DNA of 64,000 nt from contig KK211276.1 in NCBI GenBank assembly GCA_000621425.1, positions 278,884 through 342,883 of the forward strand. The letters run 5' to 3'. This stretch comes from Lachnospiraceae bacterium AB2028. GTDB lineage: Bacteria > Bacillota > Clostridia > Lachnospirales > Lachnospiraceae. Below the pieces are notes generated by a model. That model was not told the DNA's origin and did no database searches. It worked only from the letters and a program-made list of their open reading frames with translations. Below, one piece after another: positions 25,168-34,287 of this stretch. The first letter of the stretch is position 1; the number at the start of each line of letters is the position of its first letter. The translations under genes were made by a program, and so were the position numbers.

Positions 25168-28100
25168 TTATTTTTGATTCACCTTTAATAAGGTGTCCTT
25201 TCCCTTTTCATTTTCCACCTGTGTCTTTATAATGGATTTCACGGTTTCCACCCGGCCTTCACCTGCTACGCCTCCGAAGGCATAATTCCTTGAGCCGTTT
25301 CCGGTGTAACGGTAGGATACCTCATCCATAAGGATTTCCGATGAACCCTTAAGCGCACCTGTTCCCGTTGCAGTCCCGGCACTTATATCCATATCGACTC
25401 CCAACTCCTTAAAGCGAATGATCGCCTGATTTCCTTCACAGCTGCCGAAAGCAGTATATTCATCAGCCATAGCCTTGCAATGGAAATAGGTCTTTGATAT
25501 CCCCAAAACTGCATTTCCTTTAAGAGAGCCTATGCCTGATCCGGTTCCGCCCAAGAAAGTCATATCAATATCACAGCTATTTACATCAATCTTTATATCA
25601 CCTTCTACACAGCCTATACCGGTACCTGTGTCGCTGTTCTGGTGTATTATGTATTTTCCGCGGTAAATACTTATATCTGCGCCTTCAGTACCGCCTATTC
25701 CAACACCCCTTGTTCCGCCGGTCTCTATCAGTATGGTTCCGTCCTGATAAAACTCCATGCGTCCGGCCTTTCCGCCTGCAAATCCTATGGCAGCATATTC
25801 CCTGCGGTTTGCCTGTATGGTCAGGTCTCCGTCACCGCATACCGTAAGCTGAGCCCCTTCCGGCACCATTATGCCTCCGCCGATAAAGGTATTCTCACCA
25901 CGAAGCCGCAATGTCACTTTCGCTCCCGGTGCAATATCTATACATGGCCTTAGCTTCGGGCTGACAAGGCTTACATTTTCAAGGGTGATCTGCCCGTCAT
26001 ATCCCTCCTGCACCTCTATAGTAAGTTCGGTCTTCTGTCCCGGCGTTCCGCTCAGCACATAATCCTTGAAGGAAACTTCCTCGCCTGTAGCCACTATCTT
26101 CTGATAACCGTCACGCACCAGGGAACCGGCAGAAATCCTGCCTACCCTTCCGGCCTTATATCCCCTTCGGTTTGCACCTTCCTGATGCTCCTTCTGATAC
26201 CTGCATATTTCTTCCATGATCTCCGATTTGATCTGCTGCAGTATCTCTGGTGACGGCCTGCCTGTATAGTATCCCTGTATCAGGTCGCACCCCAATCCTA
26301 TTACCGTACGGAGCTCGTCGGCAGTTTCCACGCCTTCGGCCAGCACCTTTATTCCGTTGTCATGTGAAAAGCTTACAATCTCCCTTACGAAATGCTGCTT
26401 GGACGGACTGTCCTGGATTCCTGATAAAAGGGACCGGTCTACCTTGACATAGTCCGGCATATAGCGGAGCAGGTTCGAAACATTCGAGTAACCTGTTCCA
26501 TAATCGTCAACAGCAGTTCCTATGCCCATATCAGAGTATCTGGCTTTCATAGCCGAAAGAGCCTCGTCATCAAGCTCAGCCTGTTCAGTGAGTTCAACCA
26601 CGGCCTGTCCGCCGCAGGCTATCAGCAAAGCCTCTATCTTCTTTTCATCTTCTTCAGAAAGCTTGGTTCCGGGAATGCTGTTTATAAAAACATGCCGGTC
26701 ACCGAAATCTTCTTCTTTTTCCCGCAGATGCTCAAGCACATTTATAAAAGTAGCCTTTTCAACATCATGCAGTCTGCGGAGCATATCGGCATATTTTATG
26801 ATATCAAGCGGAGATATCTTTTTCTCCGTGTTCGCACGCATCAGCGCCTCAAAGGCATATATGCTGCCGTCCACAGCACTTACGATAGGCTGGAAATGAT
26901 ATGTAAAAAGATTATCGTCCAGAATCCGGCTTACACACTCTATAGCTTCTTCGTCTTCCCTGGTAATATCCCTTTCTCCCGTAAAACCTGAAGGGAATTT
27001 TGCCAGCACACCGGACCGTCGGATTGCCTTCATAATAAGTGTCCGTCGCAGGCTCTCCAAACCGCTGCAGAATGCTAATATCCATAATCTGTATATCTCA
27101 TCATAGCTGCGTGTAAGATTACCGTAACTGATTACCGCATATCCAAAATTTCTTGCTCCGAAATAAAGTGGTGTAAAAATATATGAACAAGGAGTGTCAT
27201 GTTCCTCATACAGCTCCGGAAGAAGTTCCAGCGACGAAAAGCTTTCTGTCTGCCCGACACGATCCACACGTCCGCTGCCCCGATATGCGGCAAGTACACG
27301 GACCATCTGCGTCGGATATGAAGAAGCTGTCATTGTATCGTCGTCAGTCAAGGACGGATCTGCCCAGTCCTTTGGAATACACAGGTGAAAACTGTCAATA
27401 TCTTTTAGCTGATATACATGGGAATAAACTGTATCTAAGAACCCCCTGGGATCCTTTTGGGCGATCATATCTTCTACAAAATGATTATGTAGCGAATAGA
27501 AACCTTCTTCAGAAAGAATTGTGGTCCAGGATTCTCGCCGCAAGCTATTGTAGATATTACCGTCATCCATGCAGCCGCAGCTTGTACCTATGAAAAGCTC
27601 AGTCTCATCCTTGGATTCATCTATAGATTCACCATTCATCAGGCGCAGTATGCTTCTGGCAGCCCTTGCGCCCGTAGCTCTCGCCGGAATATATGCACTG
27701 GTCAGTGGCTTTGGACTTCTCTGTCCCTCATCGGATGTGTCAAAGCCAATTACAGCTACATTTTCAGGAACCTTTAAACCGGCCGCCGCCAGTTCCTCAC
27801 AAAGGCCTATTGCCATAAAGTCATTGGCACAGGCAACAGCCTCCGGCAGGTCCTCCCTGTTCTTAAGGAGTTTTTCGGCACATTTCTTTCCACCCGTATA
27901 CCAGTAGTCACCGTAAAAAATCCGGTCCTCCCGTACGGTAAGCCCAGCCTCCGTCATTACATCCCTGTATGCCTGAAGCCTTATCTTGGAATGCTCGTGC
28001 CACTTCTTACCGGTAAGGAAGGCAATATCCCTATAGCCATGCACCTGCACAAGATGCTCTATCAATTGTTTTACAGGGGTATAGCTGTCCGTCAGTATAT

Positions 28101-28431
28101 AAGGAAAGGTCTTGCTGGCCAGATCCACATAAAGCACAGGCCCGTCAAACTCAGCCTTTATCCTGTCCTCTATCTCCTTGGCCATTCCCGGCGTCTGTAT
28201 GGTATCAGGCAAAACAACAACCGCATCAAAAAGAGAAAAATTAACAAGGGAATAAATACGCTTATCCCCTTTTTCTCTTGCCTCTGTATCCTGATATTTT
28301 AAATACATGGAAAAAATGCAGACATCAAGATCAGCATCAAATGCCTGCCGAAGGAATCCGTCAATAAAACGGTACTGATAGAATTCTTCTGCCTGCCCAA
28401 GCAGCAGTGCGATCCGTTTTCTTACCGCCAT
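25168..28431 (-). CDS. LacI-type sensor, EAL phosphodiesterase and C-terminal beta-repeat fusion
   Basis: A 1087-residue cytoplasmic-looking protein; no signal peptide or membrane helix. Residues 1-300 match the sugar-binding half of LacI/GalR repressors but the DNA-binding N-terminus is missing. Residues about 310-485 look GAF-like. Residues about 500-750 are an EAL domain with all catalytic residues visible: EALMR, the Asn in FINSIPG, ELTEQ, VDDYGTGYSN, KVDRSL, AEGVET, QGYYTGRP; it should hydrolyse c-di-GMP. The last 300 residues are Gly-rich beta repeats with GTGIG/GSGIG-type turns, like DUF4353/carbohydrate-binding beta helices. A sugar signal controlling c-di-GMP is the natural inference. 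Confidence 0.88.
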   Translation of the reverse strand: MAVRKRIALLLGQAEEFYQYRFIDGFLRQAFDADLDVCIFSMYLKYQDTEAREKGDKRIYSLVNFSLFDAVVVLPDTIQTPGMAKEIEDRIKAEFDGPVLYVDLASKTFPYILTDSYTPVKQLIEHLVQVHGYRDIAFLTGKKWHEHSKIRLQAYRDVMTEAGLTVREDRIFYGDYWYTGGKKCAEKLLKNREDLPEAVACANDFMAIGLCEELAAAGLKVPENVAVIGFDTSDEGQRSPKPLTSAYIPARATGARAARSILRLMNGESIDESKDETELFIGTSCGCMDDGNIYNSLRRESWTTILSEEGFYSLHNHFVEDMIAQKDPRGFLDTVYSHVYQLKDIDSFHLCIPKDWADPSLTDDDTMTASSYPTQMVRVLAAYRGSGRVDRVGQTESFSSLELLPELYEEHDTPCSYIFTPLYFGARNFGYAVISYGNLTRSYDEIYRLWILAFCSGLESLRRTLIMKAIRRSGVLAKFPSGFTGERDITREDEEAIECVSRILDDNLFTYHFQPIVSAVDGSIYAFEALMRANTEKKISPLDIIKYADMLRRLHDVEKATFINVLEHLREKEEDFGDRHVFINSIPGTKLSEEDEKKIEALLIACGGQAVVELTEQAELDDEALSAMKARYSDMGIGTAVDDYGTGYSNVSNLLRYMPDYVKVDRSLLSGIQDSPSKQHFVREIVSFSHDNGIKVLAEGVETADELRTVIGLGCDLIQGYYTGRPSPEILQQIKSEIMEEICRYQKEHQEGANRRGYKAGRVGRISAGSLVRDGYQKIVATGEEVSFKDYVLSGTPGQKTELTIEVQEGYDGQITLENVSLVSPKLRPCIDIAPGAKVTLRLRGENTFIGGGIMVPEGAQLTVCGDGDLTIQANRREYAAIGFAGGKAGRMEFYQDGTILIETGGTRGVGIGGTEGADISIYRGKYIIHQNSDTGTGIGCVEGDIKIDVNSCDIDMTFLGGTGSGIGSLKGNAVLGISKTYFHCKAMADEYTAFGSCEGNQAIIRFKELGVDMDISAGTATGTGALKGSSEILMDEVSYRYTGNGSRNYAFGGVAGEGRVETVKSIIKTQVENEKGKDTLLKVNQK

Positions 28432-28443
28432 AAGCTTACGTTT

Positions 28444-28941
28444 TCATTCCCCAAACTCTCTTTTCCTGATGATCTCAGCCTGACGTATGATCTTTTCTTT
28501 CCATTCGTCGTCCTGAGCCTCTAACTGATATACATTATAACCGAACTGTCTGCCCAGTGTACATACTATTGCTTCATCATCAATATGAAGTGAGATCCTA
28601 TATCTGCTAGGTAGTTTCTGGGGAAGGGTATCTTTATTGTCACGCTGGACTTCTTTTAAATGACGGGGGCCGTTTACTATACCGTCGAACTTTATGTGAT
28701 AACGGCTGAAAAGTCTTGATATATACTGCTCAGATCTAAAGGACGAAGTATAAACCCACACTTCATATCCCATTTGCTGAAGCGTGTTTATCAGTTCCGG
28801 CGTGCCGAGACGCAACCGTTCTTTATAAATCTTATTCAACGGAAAACGCAGCTCCGGTTCGGTCTTGTGCGTAAGCGGATTTACAAAAAGCACCTCGTCA
28901 AGATCGAAAGAGACACGCATTTTGTTGTTACTTTTTTTCAT
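28444..28941 (-). CDS. HAD-superfamily-like protein (paralogue of the next gene's C-terminus)
   Basis: A 165-residue HAD-like protein. Motif I is SFDLDEVLF near residue 12 (two Asp), motif II VYTSS near 64, and a late HIDDEA near 117 that can serve as the metal-binding acidic pair. It shares a long run of identities with the C-terminal half of the upstream protein (FPxNxIYKERxRLGxP, GYxxWVYTS, YISxxFxxY, KxDGIxxG), so the two arose by duplication. Its start lies inside that gene's end (14-base overlap). Probable phosphatase-type enzyme with unknown substrate; 12 bases before the sensor/EAL gene. Confidence 0.75.
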   Translation of the reverse strand: MKKSNNKMRVSFDLDEVLFVNPLTHKTEPELRFPLNKIYKERLRLGTPELINTLQQMGYEVWVYTSSFRSEQYISRLFSRYHIKFDGIVNGPRHLKEVQRDNKDTLPQKLPSRYRISLHIDDEAIVCTLGRQFGYNVYQLEAQDDEWKEKIIRQAEIIRKREFGE

Positions 28942-29818
28942 CCGGATATAACCCCTTTATGATGTTTATCACGGCATATGACCAGCCGTTCTCATCCTCT
29001 TTTATTTCTATATCCTGAAAATCCTTTTTATCCCTGAAGGAACGGACCACGAAGTCATTTTCTATATGAAGTGTCTCTTCATATTTTGCCTCCATGAGTT
29101 CCTTAAGCCTTTGCTTTGTTGCCTCATGTTCCTTCGCTTTTCTTCCCGTTCCTGTAATTATGCCGTCCAGCTTGACTGAATATTTTTTGAAATAGTTACT
29201 GATATAATCATACGAATAATATTTCGAAGTGTAAACCCAAATGTCATAACCGTTTTTGCTAAGAATGTGCAGGAGGGACGGAATCCCCAGCCTGATCCTT
29301 TCTTTGTATATCCGATTTGCAGGAAAACCCAATGACTTTTCTGCCTTCACTTCATTAGGGTCACAGAATACGATCTCATCCAGGTCGATGGTCACCCTCT
29401 TATCGTGATTGGACGCCATAAGCATTTTTTTGACATCGGTTTCCTGGGTAAGGTTTATGATGGTTATGGGAACTTTTTTTATATTCGCGCGCATTGCTCC
29501 CGCCCATCTGTGATGGCCGTTCAATATCATATATCCACTGGGATGGATCTTCTGTACCATGATAGACTCACCCCAGGGATCATCTTTTACTTTTCCTGTC
29601 GTTCTGAACTTGCTCTCATAATTCGAGATGATAGAATAATTCGGACCTATATTAGGAAAGCTGAATTCATCATCAGGATTGGGATGCAGGTCGGAGGTTT
29701 TTGCAGTCCTTATGATGGCACGCTCTAATAAGCTTGCCCTTAAAGGAACATACACTCCCTCATACCTGTTTACTTCTTTTGCAAGAAGTGTTTTTAATTC
29801 AGTGTTTGAGATCGACAT
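28928..29818 (-). CDS. ParB-like domain fused to HAD-like domain
   Basis: A 296-residue fusion. The N-terminal half (to about 130) has a ParB/sulfiredoxin-type core ending in MILNGHHRWAGAMRANIKKVPITII, where GHHR matches the nucleotide-binding GxxR box. The C-terminal half is HAD-like: TIDLDEIVF (motif I), VYTSK (motif II) and HIEND late on. Tandem paralogue of the following gene. The frame is open to 29839, but the ATG at 29818 with AAGGAAGGAG upstream is preferred. I know no described function; ParB-like domains can act as CTP-binding switches or protein kinases. Confidence 0.72.
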   Translation of the reverse strand: MSISNTELKTLLAKEVNRYEGVYVPLRASLLERAIIRTAKTSDLHPNPDDEFSFPNIGPNYSIISNYESKFRTTGKVKDDPWGESIMVQKIHPSGYMILNGHHRWAGAMRANIKKVPITIINLTQETDVKKMLMASNHDKRVTIDLDEIVFCDPNEVKAEKSLGFPANRIYKERIRLGIPSLLHILSKNGYDIWVYTSKYYSYDYISNYFKKYSVKLDGIITGTGRKAKEHEATKQRLKELMEAKYEETLHIENDFVVRSFRDKKDFQDIEIKEDENGWSYAVINIIKGLYPDEKK

Positions 29819-29867
29819 GGATTTTCTCCTTCCTTGCATCCTTTAAAATGAAATTAATCTTGCGATT

Positions 29868-30329
29868 TTATTTCAAAGACATAACATATATCTGACAGGG
29901 ATTTGCCTCATCCCAGTACAGTGGAAATACTTCAAACTCCTTGAAACCCCATGCTATATAAGCGCGGTTCGTACGATCGTAGTCCTCATACATTCCCATC
30001 TTTACGGTTTTTACCTGGATGAAACTGTAGCCTGCATCTGCTGCGGCTTTCTTTGCATTTTCAAAAAGCTGCCGGCCAACGCCCTGTCTGTGGAACTCCT
30101 TGAGCACGCCCATTACTGCAAGCTCCATGGTATCCTTTCCTGTTTCCTTCAGGTATACAAATCCGGCAGGTCTTTCACCGTCATATGCCGCAAAGAATAT
30201 CTTTCCGGGGCTGTCCGAAATATAGCCTTCCCGTGATTCAGTAACCTCAAACCACTCAGTAAGTGCCTCAAGTATCGTACGGCTTATCTCTTTTTTCTTT
30301 TCATCATCTTTTATTTCTATAATGTTCAT
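29868..30329 (-). CDS. GNAT-family N-acetyltransferase
   Basis: A 153-residue GCN5-related acetyltransferase. The acetyl-CoA motif is present as LAVMGVLKEFHRQGVGRQLFENAKKAA (about 90-116), with the strands FAAYDGERPAGFVYL before and the C-terminal GFKEFEVFPLYWDE after. The substrate is unknown. It lies between a flavodoxin gene (54 bases upstream) and the ParB-HAD gene (49 bases downstream). Confidence 0.88.
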   Translation of the reverse strand: MNIIEIKDDEKKKEISRTILEALTEWFEVTESREGYISDSPGKIFFAAYDGERPAGFVYLKETGKDTMELAVMGVLKEFHRQGVGRQLFENAKKAAADAGYSFIQVKTVKMGMYEDYDRTNRAYIAWGFKEFEVFPLYWDEANPCQIYVMSLK

Positions 30330-30383
30330 ATTATCTCTTAAAACCGATTTTCCTTTCTAAAAAATATACTATTGATATTTTTA

Positions 30384-30872
30384 TTATTTGCCAAGCCTGT
30401 CACAAAACTCAGCTATCTTTTTTTCATTTTCTTCCGACGGCTTACTCTTCGGATCTATCAGTACCGTTGTAGCCTCAAAGCTTTCTATTTCAAGAGCCTT
30501 CTTAAGTTTCTCAAAAGCTTTCTCTGCGCCGTTACCGCTCTGGCAGGCAAAGGCTGCAAACTGCTTTTCCTTGATAGCCTCGGCATTCTCAGCTATGAAA
30601 CTACGAATAGGCGGAGTGAAATTAGATGCCCATACCGGAAATCCGAAAATGATACGGTCCACATCTGCAAGATACACTTCGTAAGGCTGCAGCACAGGCT
30701 TTTCCGCCATGACGGCACTCTTTCCGCCCCAGAAGAATTTTGCAAAACCTTTATCTGAGTAGGCTTTCTGCGGAACAAGCCTCAGAAGGTCAGCGCCGAT
30801 CTTATCCGCTATCTTCTGTGCGGCATATTCGGTATTGCCTTCGAGTGAATAATATACTAACAGTGTTTTCAA
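30384..30872 (-). CDS. Flavodoxin
   Basis: A 162-residue flavodoxin-like electron carrier. FMN phosphate-binding loop YYSLEGNTEYAA near residues 7-18; the later loop IIFGFPVWASNFTPPIRSFI contacts the ring, and FAACQSGNGAEKAFEKL is the third FMN loop. It probably replaces ferredoxin in low-potential redox reactions; partners are not shown. 55 bases after the aminotransferase gene. Confidence 0.88.
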   Translation of the reverse strand: MKTLLVYYSLEGNTEYAAQKIADKIGADLLRLVPQKAYSDKGFAKFFWGGKSAVMAEKPVLQPYEVYLADVDRIIFGFPVWASNFTPPIRSFIAENAEAIKEKQFAAFACQSGNGAEKAFEKLKKALEIESFEATTVLIDPKSKPSEENEKKIAEFCDRLGK

Positions 30873-30927
30873 ATCCTATCCCCCTTATTCCTGTATGTCC
30901 CCGATAAAAAAGCTGTATGTGAAACCG

Positions 30928-32091
30928 TCAGTTCAGCATTCCGCTTTCTTTCACGAACTTAAGTGCCTCCGCGATTTCCTCCGGCGGAAGCACCAAAGCA
31001 AACCTGACATATCCCTCACCATGGGGACCGAAGCTTGCACCGGGCGTACAGAGTACTCCTGCCTTATTAAGCAGGTCCATGCAAAACTCCATGCTGGAAG
31101 TGTATGTCTCCGGCAGTGGTGCCCATACGAACATGCTGCCCTTCGTATCCGGAATATTCCAACCGATCGCCCTTGCGCCCCCGCAAAGTGCGTCACGCCT
31201 TGCCTGATAATCATCACACTGCTCCACCACCATTTCGGTGGGACCTTCAAGTGCAGCTATGGCCGCCTTCTGTATGGGCAGGAACATGCCGAAATCGATC
31301 TGGCTCCTTAAGAGCTTAACCGCGTCCACAACATCTTTTCTTCCGATAAGGAAACTAATACGGGCACCGGTCACATTAAATGATTTGGACAAGCTGAAAA
31401 ACTCAACTCCCACATCCGCTGCACCTTCAGTTGCAAGGAAACTTCCGCCCTTTACTCCGTCAAAGATAATATCGCTGTAGGCATTATCATGAACTATGAG
31501 CACATCGTACTTTTTAGCCCATGCTACAATCTCATCGTATATCCCTTCCCTCGCAATGGAACCGACAGGATTTGCAGGAAGACTTACTATCATGTACTTG
31601 GCTTTTCTTGCTACATCCTCAGGTATGTCCGCAAGATGCGGCAGGAAATCATGCTCTTTGGAAAGCGGATAGTACCAGGGCTCTGCCTCTGCTAAAAAGC
31701 TTCCTGCCTGGAATACCGGGTAACAGGGATCCGGAAGAAGTACCACATCACCCTTATTGCAAAGGGCAAGTGCTAAATGTCCCACGCCCTCCTGGGTACC
31801 GTAGCAGCTCATTACTTGATCCGGCTCTATAGTAACTCCGTATCTTTTTTTATAATAAGCACACACTGCATCCAGAAGCTCAGGTATATCTCGAAGTGCA
31901 TACTTCCAATTGTCAGGATCCGCTGCAGCCTCTTCCAGCGCTTTCCTAATGTGCTCCGGCGTCTTAAAATCCGGAGTACCCACGCTCATGTTGTATATCT
32001 TTCTTCCCTGTGTTTCCAGCTCAAGTTTCTTGTTATTAAGGGAAGCGAATATCTCCTCCCCGAAACGGTCAAGTCTGTCTGCAAATTTCAT
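30928..32091 (-). CDS. Class I/II PLP-dependent aminotransferase (DapL/AlaT-like)
   Basis: A 387-residue fold-type I aminotransferase. PLP-binding residues: DPCYPVFQAG, SLPANPVGS, the Asp/Tyr pair in HDNAYSDIIFDG, and the Schiff-base Lys in SLSKSFNVTGARISFLIG (about 232). The sequence is closest in feel to LL-diaminopimelate/alanine aminotransferase-like enzymes, but the substrate is not decided here. The frame is open to 32145 over the deaminase gene; the ATG at 32091, with AGGAGG upstream, is chosen. Confidence 0.88.
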   Translation of the reverse strand: MKFADRLDRFGEEIFASLNNKKLELETQGRKIYNMSVGTPDFKTPEHIRKALEEAAADPDNWKYALRDIPELLDAVCAYYKKRYGVTIEPDQVMSCYGTQEGVGHLALALCNKGDVVLLPDPCYPVFQAGSFLAEAEPWYYPLSKEHDFLPHLADIPEDVARKAKYMIVSLPANPVGSIAREGIYDEIVAWAKKYDVLIVHDNAYSDIIFDGVKGGSFLATEGAADVGVEFFSLSKSFNVTGARISFLIGRKDVVDAVKLLRSQIDFGMFLPIQKAAIAALEGPTEMVVEQCDDYQARRDALCGGARAIGWNIPDTKGSMFVWAPLPETYTSSMEFCMDLLNKAGVLCTPGASFGPHGEGYVRFALVLPPEEIAEALKFVKESGMLN

Positions 32092-32116
32092 TTTATTCCT
32101 CCTGAGACCTATATAC

Positions 32117-32575
32117 TCAATAGATCTTTTTCTTTTCACTTTCATTATAGTCTTTAAAGAGTTTCAGGCATTCTTCCCGGTCGTCCTCCACTACCGGCAT
32201 TATCTCTGTCTTGCCTGCAATATAATCATAAAACCTGTCGTCCCTGAAACCTATTCCGTCAGTGTCCTTTCTGTTGCAGCCGTATCGTACTTCACTTATA
32301 TTCGCCCAAAGCGAAGCACCTAAGCACATGGGGCAAGGCTCAGCTGTGGTGTAGAGTATACTTCCGCTGAGATCATGGGTACCCGCCTTTTTACAAGCAT
32401 CCCTTATGGCCTCCACCTCACCGTGGCAGGTGGGATCTTTTTTCAAAAGCACCCTGTTATGGCCCCGGCCGATTATCTTTCCATCCTTAACTATCACGCA
32501 GCCAAAAGGACCGCCATCACCGGCATTTATCCCGTCATATGCTTCTTTTATAGCTTCCTGCATATAGTTTTCCAT
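32117..32575 (-). CDS. Guanine deaminase-like nucleoside deaminase
   Basis: A 152-residue zinc deaminase close to Bacillus GuaD. Motifs: HGEVEAIRDACKKAG near residue 50 (HGE instead of the usual HAE) and EPCPMCLGASLWA near 79, then FRDDRFYDYI as in GuaD. It should convert guanine to xanthine or act on a related base. Distinguished from the true TadA at 19845 by the lack of the C-terminal tRNA-binding motif. 25 bases upstream of the aminotransferase gene. Confidence 0.82.
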   Translation of the reverse strand: MENYMQEAIKEAYDGINAGDGGPFGCVIVKDGKIIGRGHNRVLLKKDPTCHGEVEAIRDACKKAGTHDLSGSILYTTAEPCPMCLGASLWANISEVRYGCNRKDTDGIGFRDDRFYDYIAGKTEIMPVVEDDREECLKLFKDYNESEKKKIY

Positions 32576-32601
32576 ATAACACCCCCTACCGATACAAGCG
32601 T

Positions 32602-32790
32602 TTAAAATCGATACAGATTCCTGTTGACCTTGTCTTTTCTGACATCAAACCTTACAAATGAATCCGCGAAGTCATGATACTTTGCCTCTGTATTTCCAAG
32701 ATCATTTGATTTTTTAAGTGCACTGGACACAAAATACAGTGCAACAGATATGCCGGTGTTTATTCCAAGTATTATTGCGATAGCTATCAT
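32602..32790 (-). CDS. Small single-helix membrane protein
   Basis: A 62-residue ORF with one N-terminal helix (IAIAIILGINTGISVALYFVSSAL) and a charged C-terminal half. Shine-Dalgarno AAAGAGG stands before the ATG, and the start is 12 bases after the zinc-ribbon membrane gene, so translation is plausible. No family recognised. Confidence 0.5.
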   Translation of the reverse strand: MIAIAIILGINTGISVALYFVSSALKKSNDLGNTEAKYHDFADSFVRFDVRKDKVNRNLYRF

Positions 32791-32802
32791 ATCCTCTTTC
32801 CC

Positions 32803-34020
32803 CTATCTGTTCTTCGAATAACTTGCGATTTCTTTTGCACTTGACAGTTTATTACTGGTCTTAATATCCCTCATGTTCTTGAAAGCTTTACACCAAAGGG
32901 CAGCGGTTAAGCCAAGTATCAAAAAGGCAGGCCTGATTTCATCAAATCCAAAATAATTCAATATATAGTAATATATGATCGAAGCCAACGGAGTTACGAG
33001 TGCAAATATCATGGAAAACTTTATTGCCTGTGAGGTCTTATCATAGGGAAGACCGCCTACGACTTTACCGGTCTGTCCGTTAACAAGCATCGTATAAGGA
33101 ACATCCTTATATCTGAAGGTTAAAAACCACGCCGGCAACAGCGCGTATTTAATATCGTTTATATTTGCCCTCGGATTACCTTTAAGACGCACTATATTAT
33201 GCACATTGCCGCTCTTCGCCACGTCCGTTTCAACCTCTTTGTTAAACAACTCTCCTGCTCTTCTTACCGCAGCCCTCTGCAGTTCATAATTTTCGACATC
33301 ATACCTGTCGGAATAGAATCCGGAAAGATAATCCGCTTTAAAGGGAAGCAGTGCTCCTGTCATATAAGGTTCTAAACGCTTTGATGACTCATCATTCAGC
33401 TGTCTTGATGCATCAAGTGTCATATTACTAAAATGAGTGGAGCCTTCTCTGTAGTAGTAATACTTATGAGCATACTTGCCGCTTCCAACCTCACCGGATA
33501 GCAGCTGTTTGTCAGAATAATCCATATCGAAAAGCCAGAAAGGGACATAGATCCCTACTACCCTGTCTATGGAGAATTCCTTCACCTCCTTTGGCACACA
33601 TTTACCGGCATTAACCTTGGACCTGAGTAAGCTGACAGCCTGCTCCTTTGTAATGGAAAATGGAATGATAAACTGCGGTTTCTTCATGGTGGCCACTCTG
33701 TCAAACACTACCGTCGGCTGTCCGCAGTAAGCACAGAAGGTAGAACAGGTATTATCACTCACATTAAGCTCGGCACCACAGGAACGACATTTGTAGACAT
33801 TACATTCCATCGTGTCTTCTTCATCTGCGGTAAAGCGGTTCTCGAACCCCAGTTCTCCTGCGGAATACATATTGCCGCAGCTCTCGCAGAGCATCTTCCC
33901 TGACACAGGGTCAAAAACCAGTGCTGCGCCACATCCCGGGCAGTGAAGTGTCACGCCCTGTCCCGAAGCATCGTACTTCATATGGGGTACACTATTATCC
34001 AATATTTTCCCCTCCCACAT
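32803..34020 (-). CDS. Zinc-ribbon membrane protein of unknown function
   Basis: A 405-residue protein with two zinc ribbons at the N-terminus (CPGCGAA...CESCGNMY near 27-47 and CRSCGAEL...CAYCGQP near 79-98), a long soluble domain and two membrane helices near 335-380 (SMIFALVTPLASIIYYYILNYF and IRPAFLILGLTAALWC). Such TFIIB-like zinc-ribbon membrane proteins are common in Firmicutes and uncharacterised. ATG at 34020 with AAGGAA seven bases upstream. Likely translated with the 62-residue protein below. Confidence 0.75.
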   Translation of the reverse strand: MWEGKILDNSVPHMKYDASGQGVTLHCPGCGAALVFDPVSGKMLCESCGNMYSAGELGFENRFTADEEDTMECNVYKCRSCGAELNVSDNTCSTFCAYCGQPTVVFDRVATMKKPQFIIPFSITKEQAVSLLRSKVNAGKCVPKEVKEFSIDRVVGIYVPFWLFDMDYSDKQLLSGEVGSGKYAHKYYYYREGSTHFSNMTLDASRQLNDESSKRLEPYMTGALLPFKADYLSGFYSDRYDVENYELQRAAVRRAGELFNKEVETDVAKSGNVHNIVRLKGNPRANINDIKYALLPAWFLTFRYKDVPYTMLVNGQTGKVVGGLPYDKTSQAIKFSMIFALVTPLASIIYYYILNYFGFDEIRPAFLILGLTAALWCKAFKNMRDIKTSNKLSSAKEIASYSKNR

Positions 34021-34031
34021 ACACTTTCCTT

Positions 34032-34172
34032 GGAATTATACCATATTTTTCCCGAACCAACTTTTCTAATTGAACCACTCCTGACCATTTTACCCAGAAC
34101 TGCCTCTATCGTTGCAGCACTAACATCAGGACGTATCTTTCCTAATTGCCAAATAATGTTATAATATAAGTA
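34032..34172 (-). pseudogene. Remnant of a winged-helix protein C-terminus
   Basis: A 47-codon stretch without a start codon, bounded upstream by a stop, reads IWQLGKIRPDVSAATIEAVL then GKMVRSGSIRKVGSGKIWYNS. The pattern (a recognition helix ATIEAVLGKMVRSG followed by a beta-wing IRKVGSGKIWY) is that of a C-terminal winged helix as in Fic-type or transcription-factor proteins. The rest of the gene is missing and the frame runs into the next gene. It is most likely a decayed gene end. Confidence 0.4.
34160..34165 (+). promoter_or_regulatory. Extended -10 promoter of the LRR gene
   Basis: TGT-TATAAT provides an extended -10 (TGNTATAAT) 122 bases ahead of the LRR start codon; no good -35 is visible, which fits extended -10 promoters. 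The 267-base gap 34021-34287 otherwise holds only the winged-helix remnant and an AT-rich leader. Shine-Dalgarno AAGAGG precedes the start. Confidence 0.5.
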
Positions 34173-34287
34173 TTAGAAAATCTTTTTCTGTATATTGTGT
34201 ACGAAGAAAACGGACACAAAATATTCTATTAACTATTAATAAGATACGCCATGTTTGGTGCATCGTTCAACTAAAGAGGATTAAAAA

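Noticed and set aside
32092..32145. Longer N-terminus for the aminotransferase
   Set aside because: It overlaps the deaminase gene and lacks a ribosome-binding site; the ATG at 32091 has AGGAGG.
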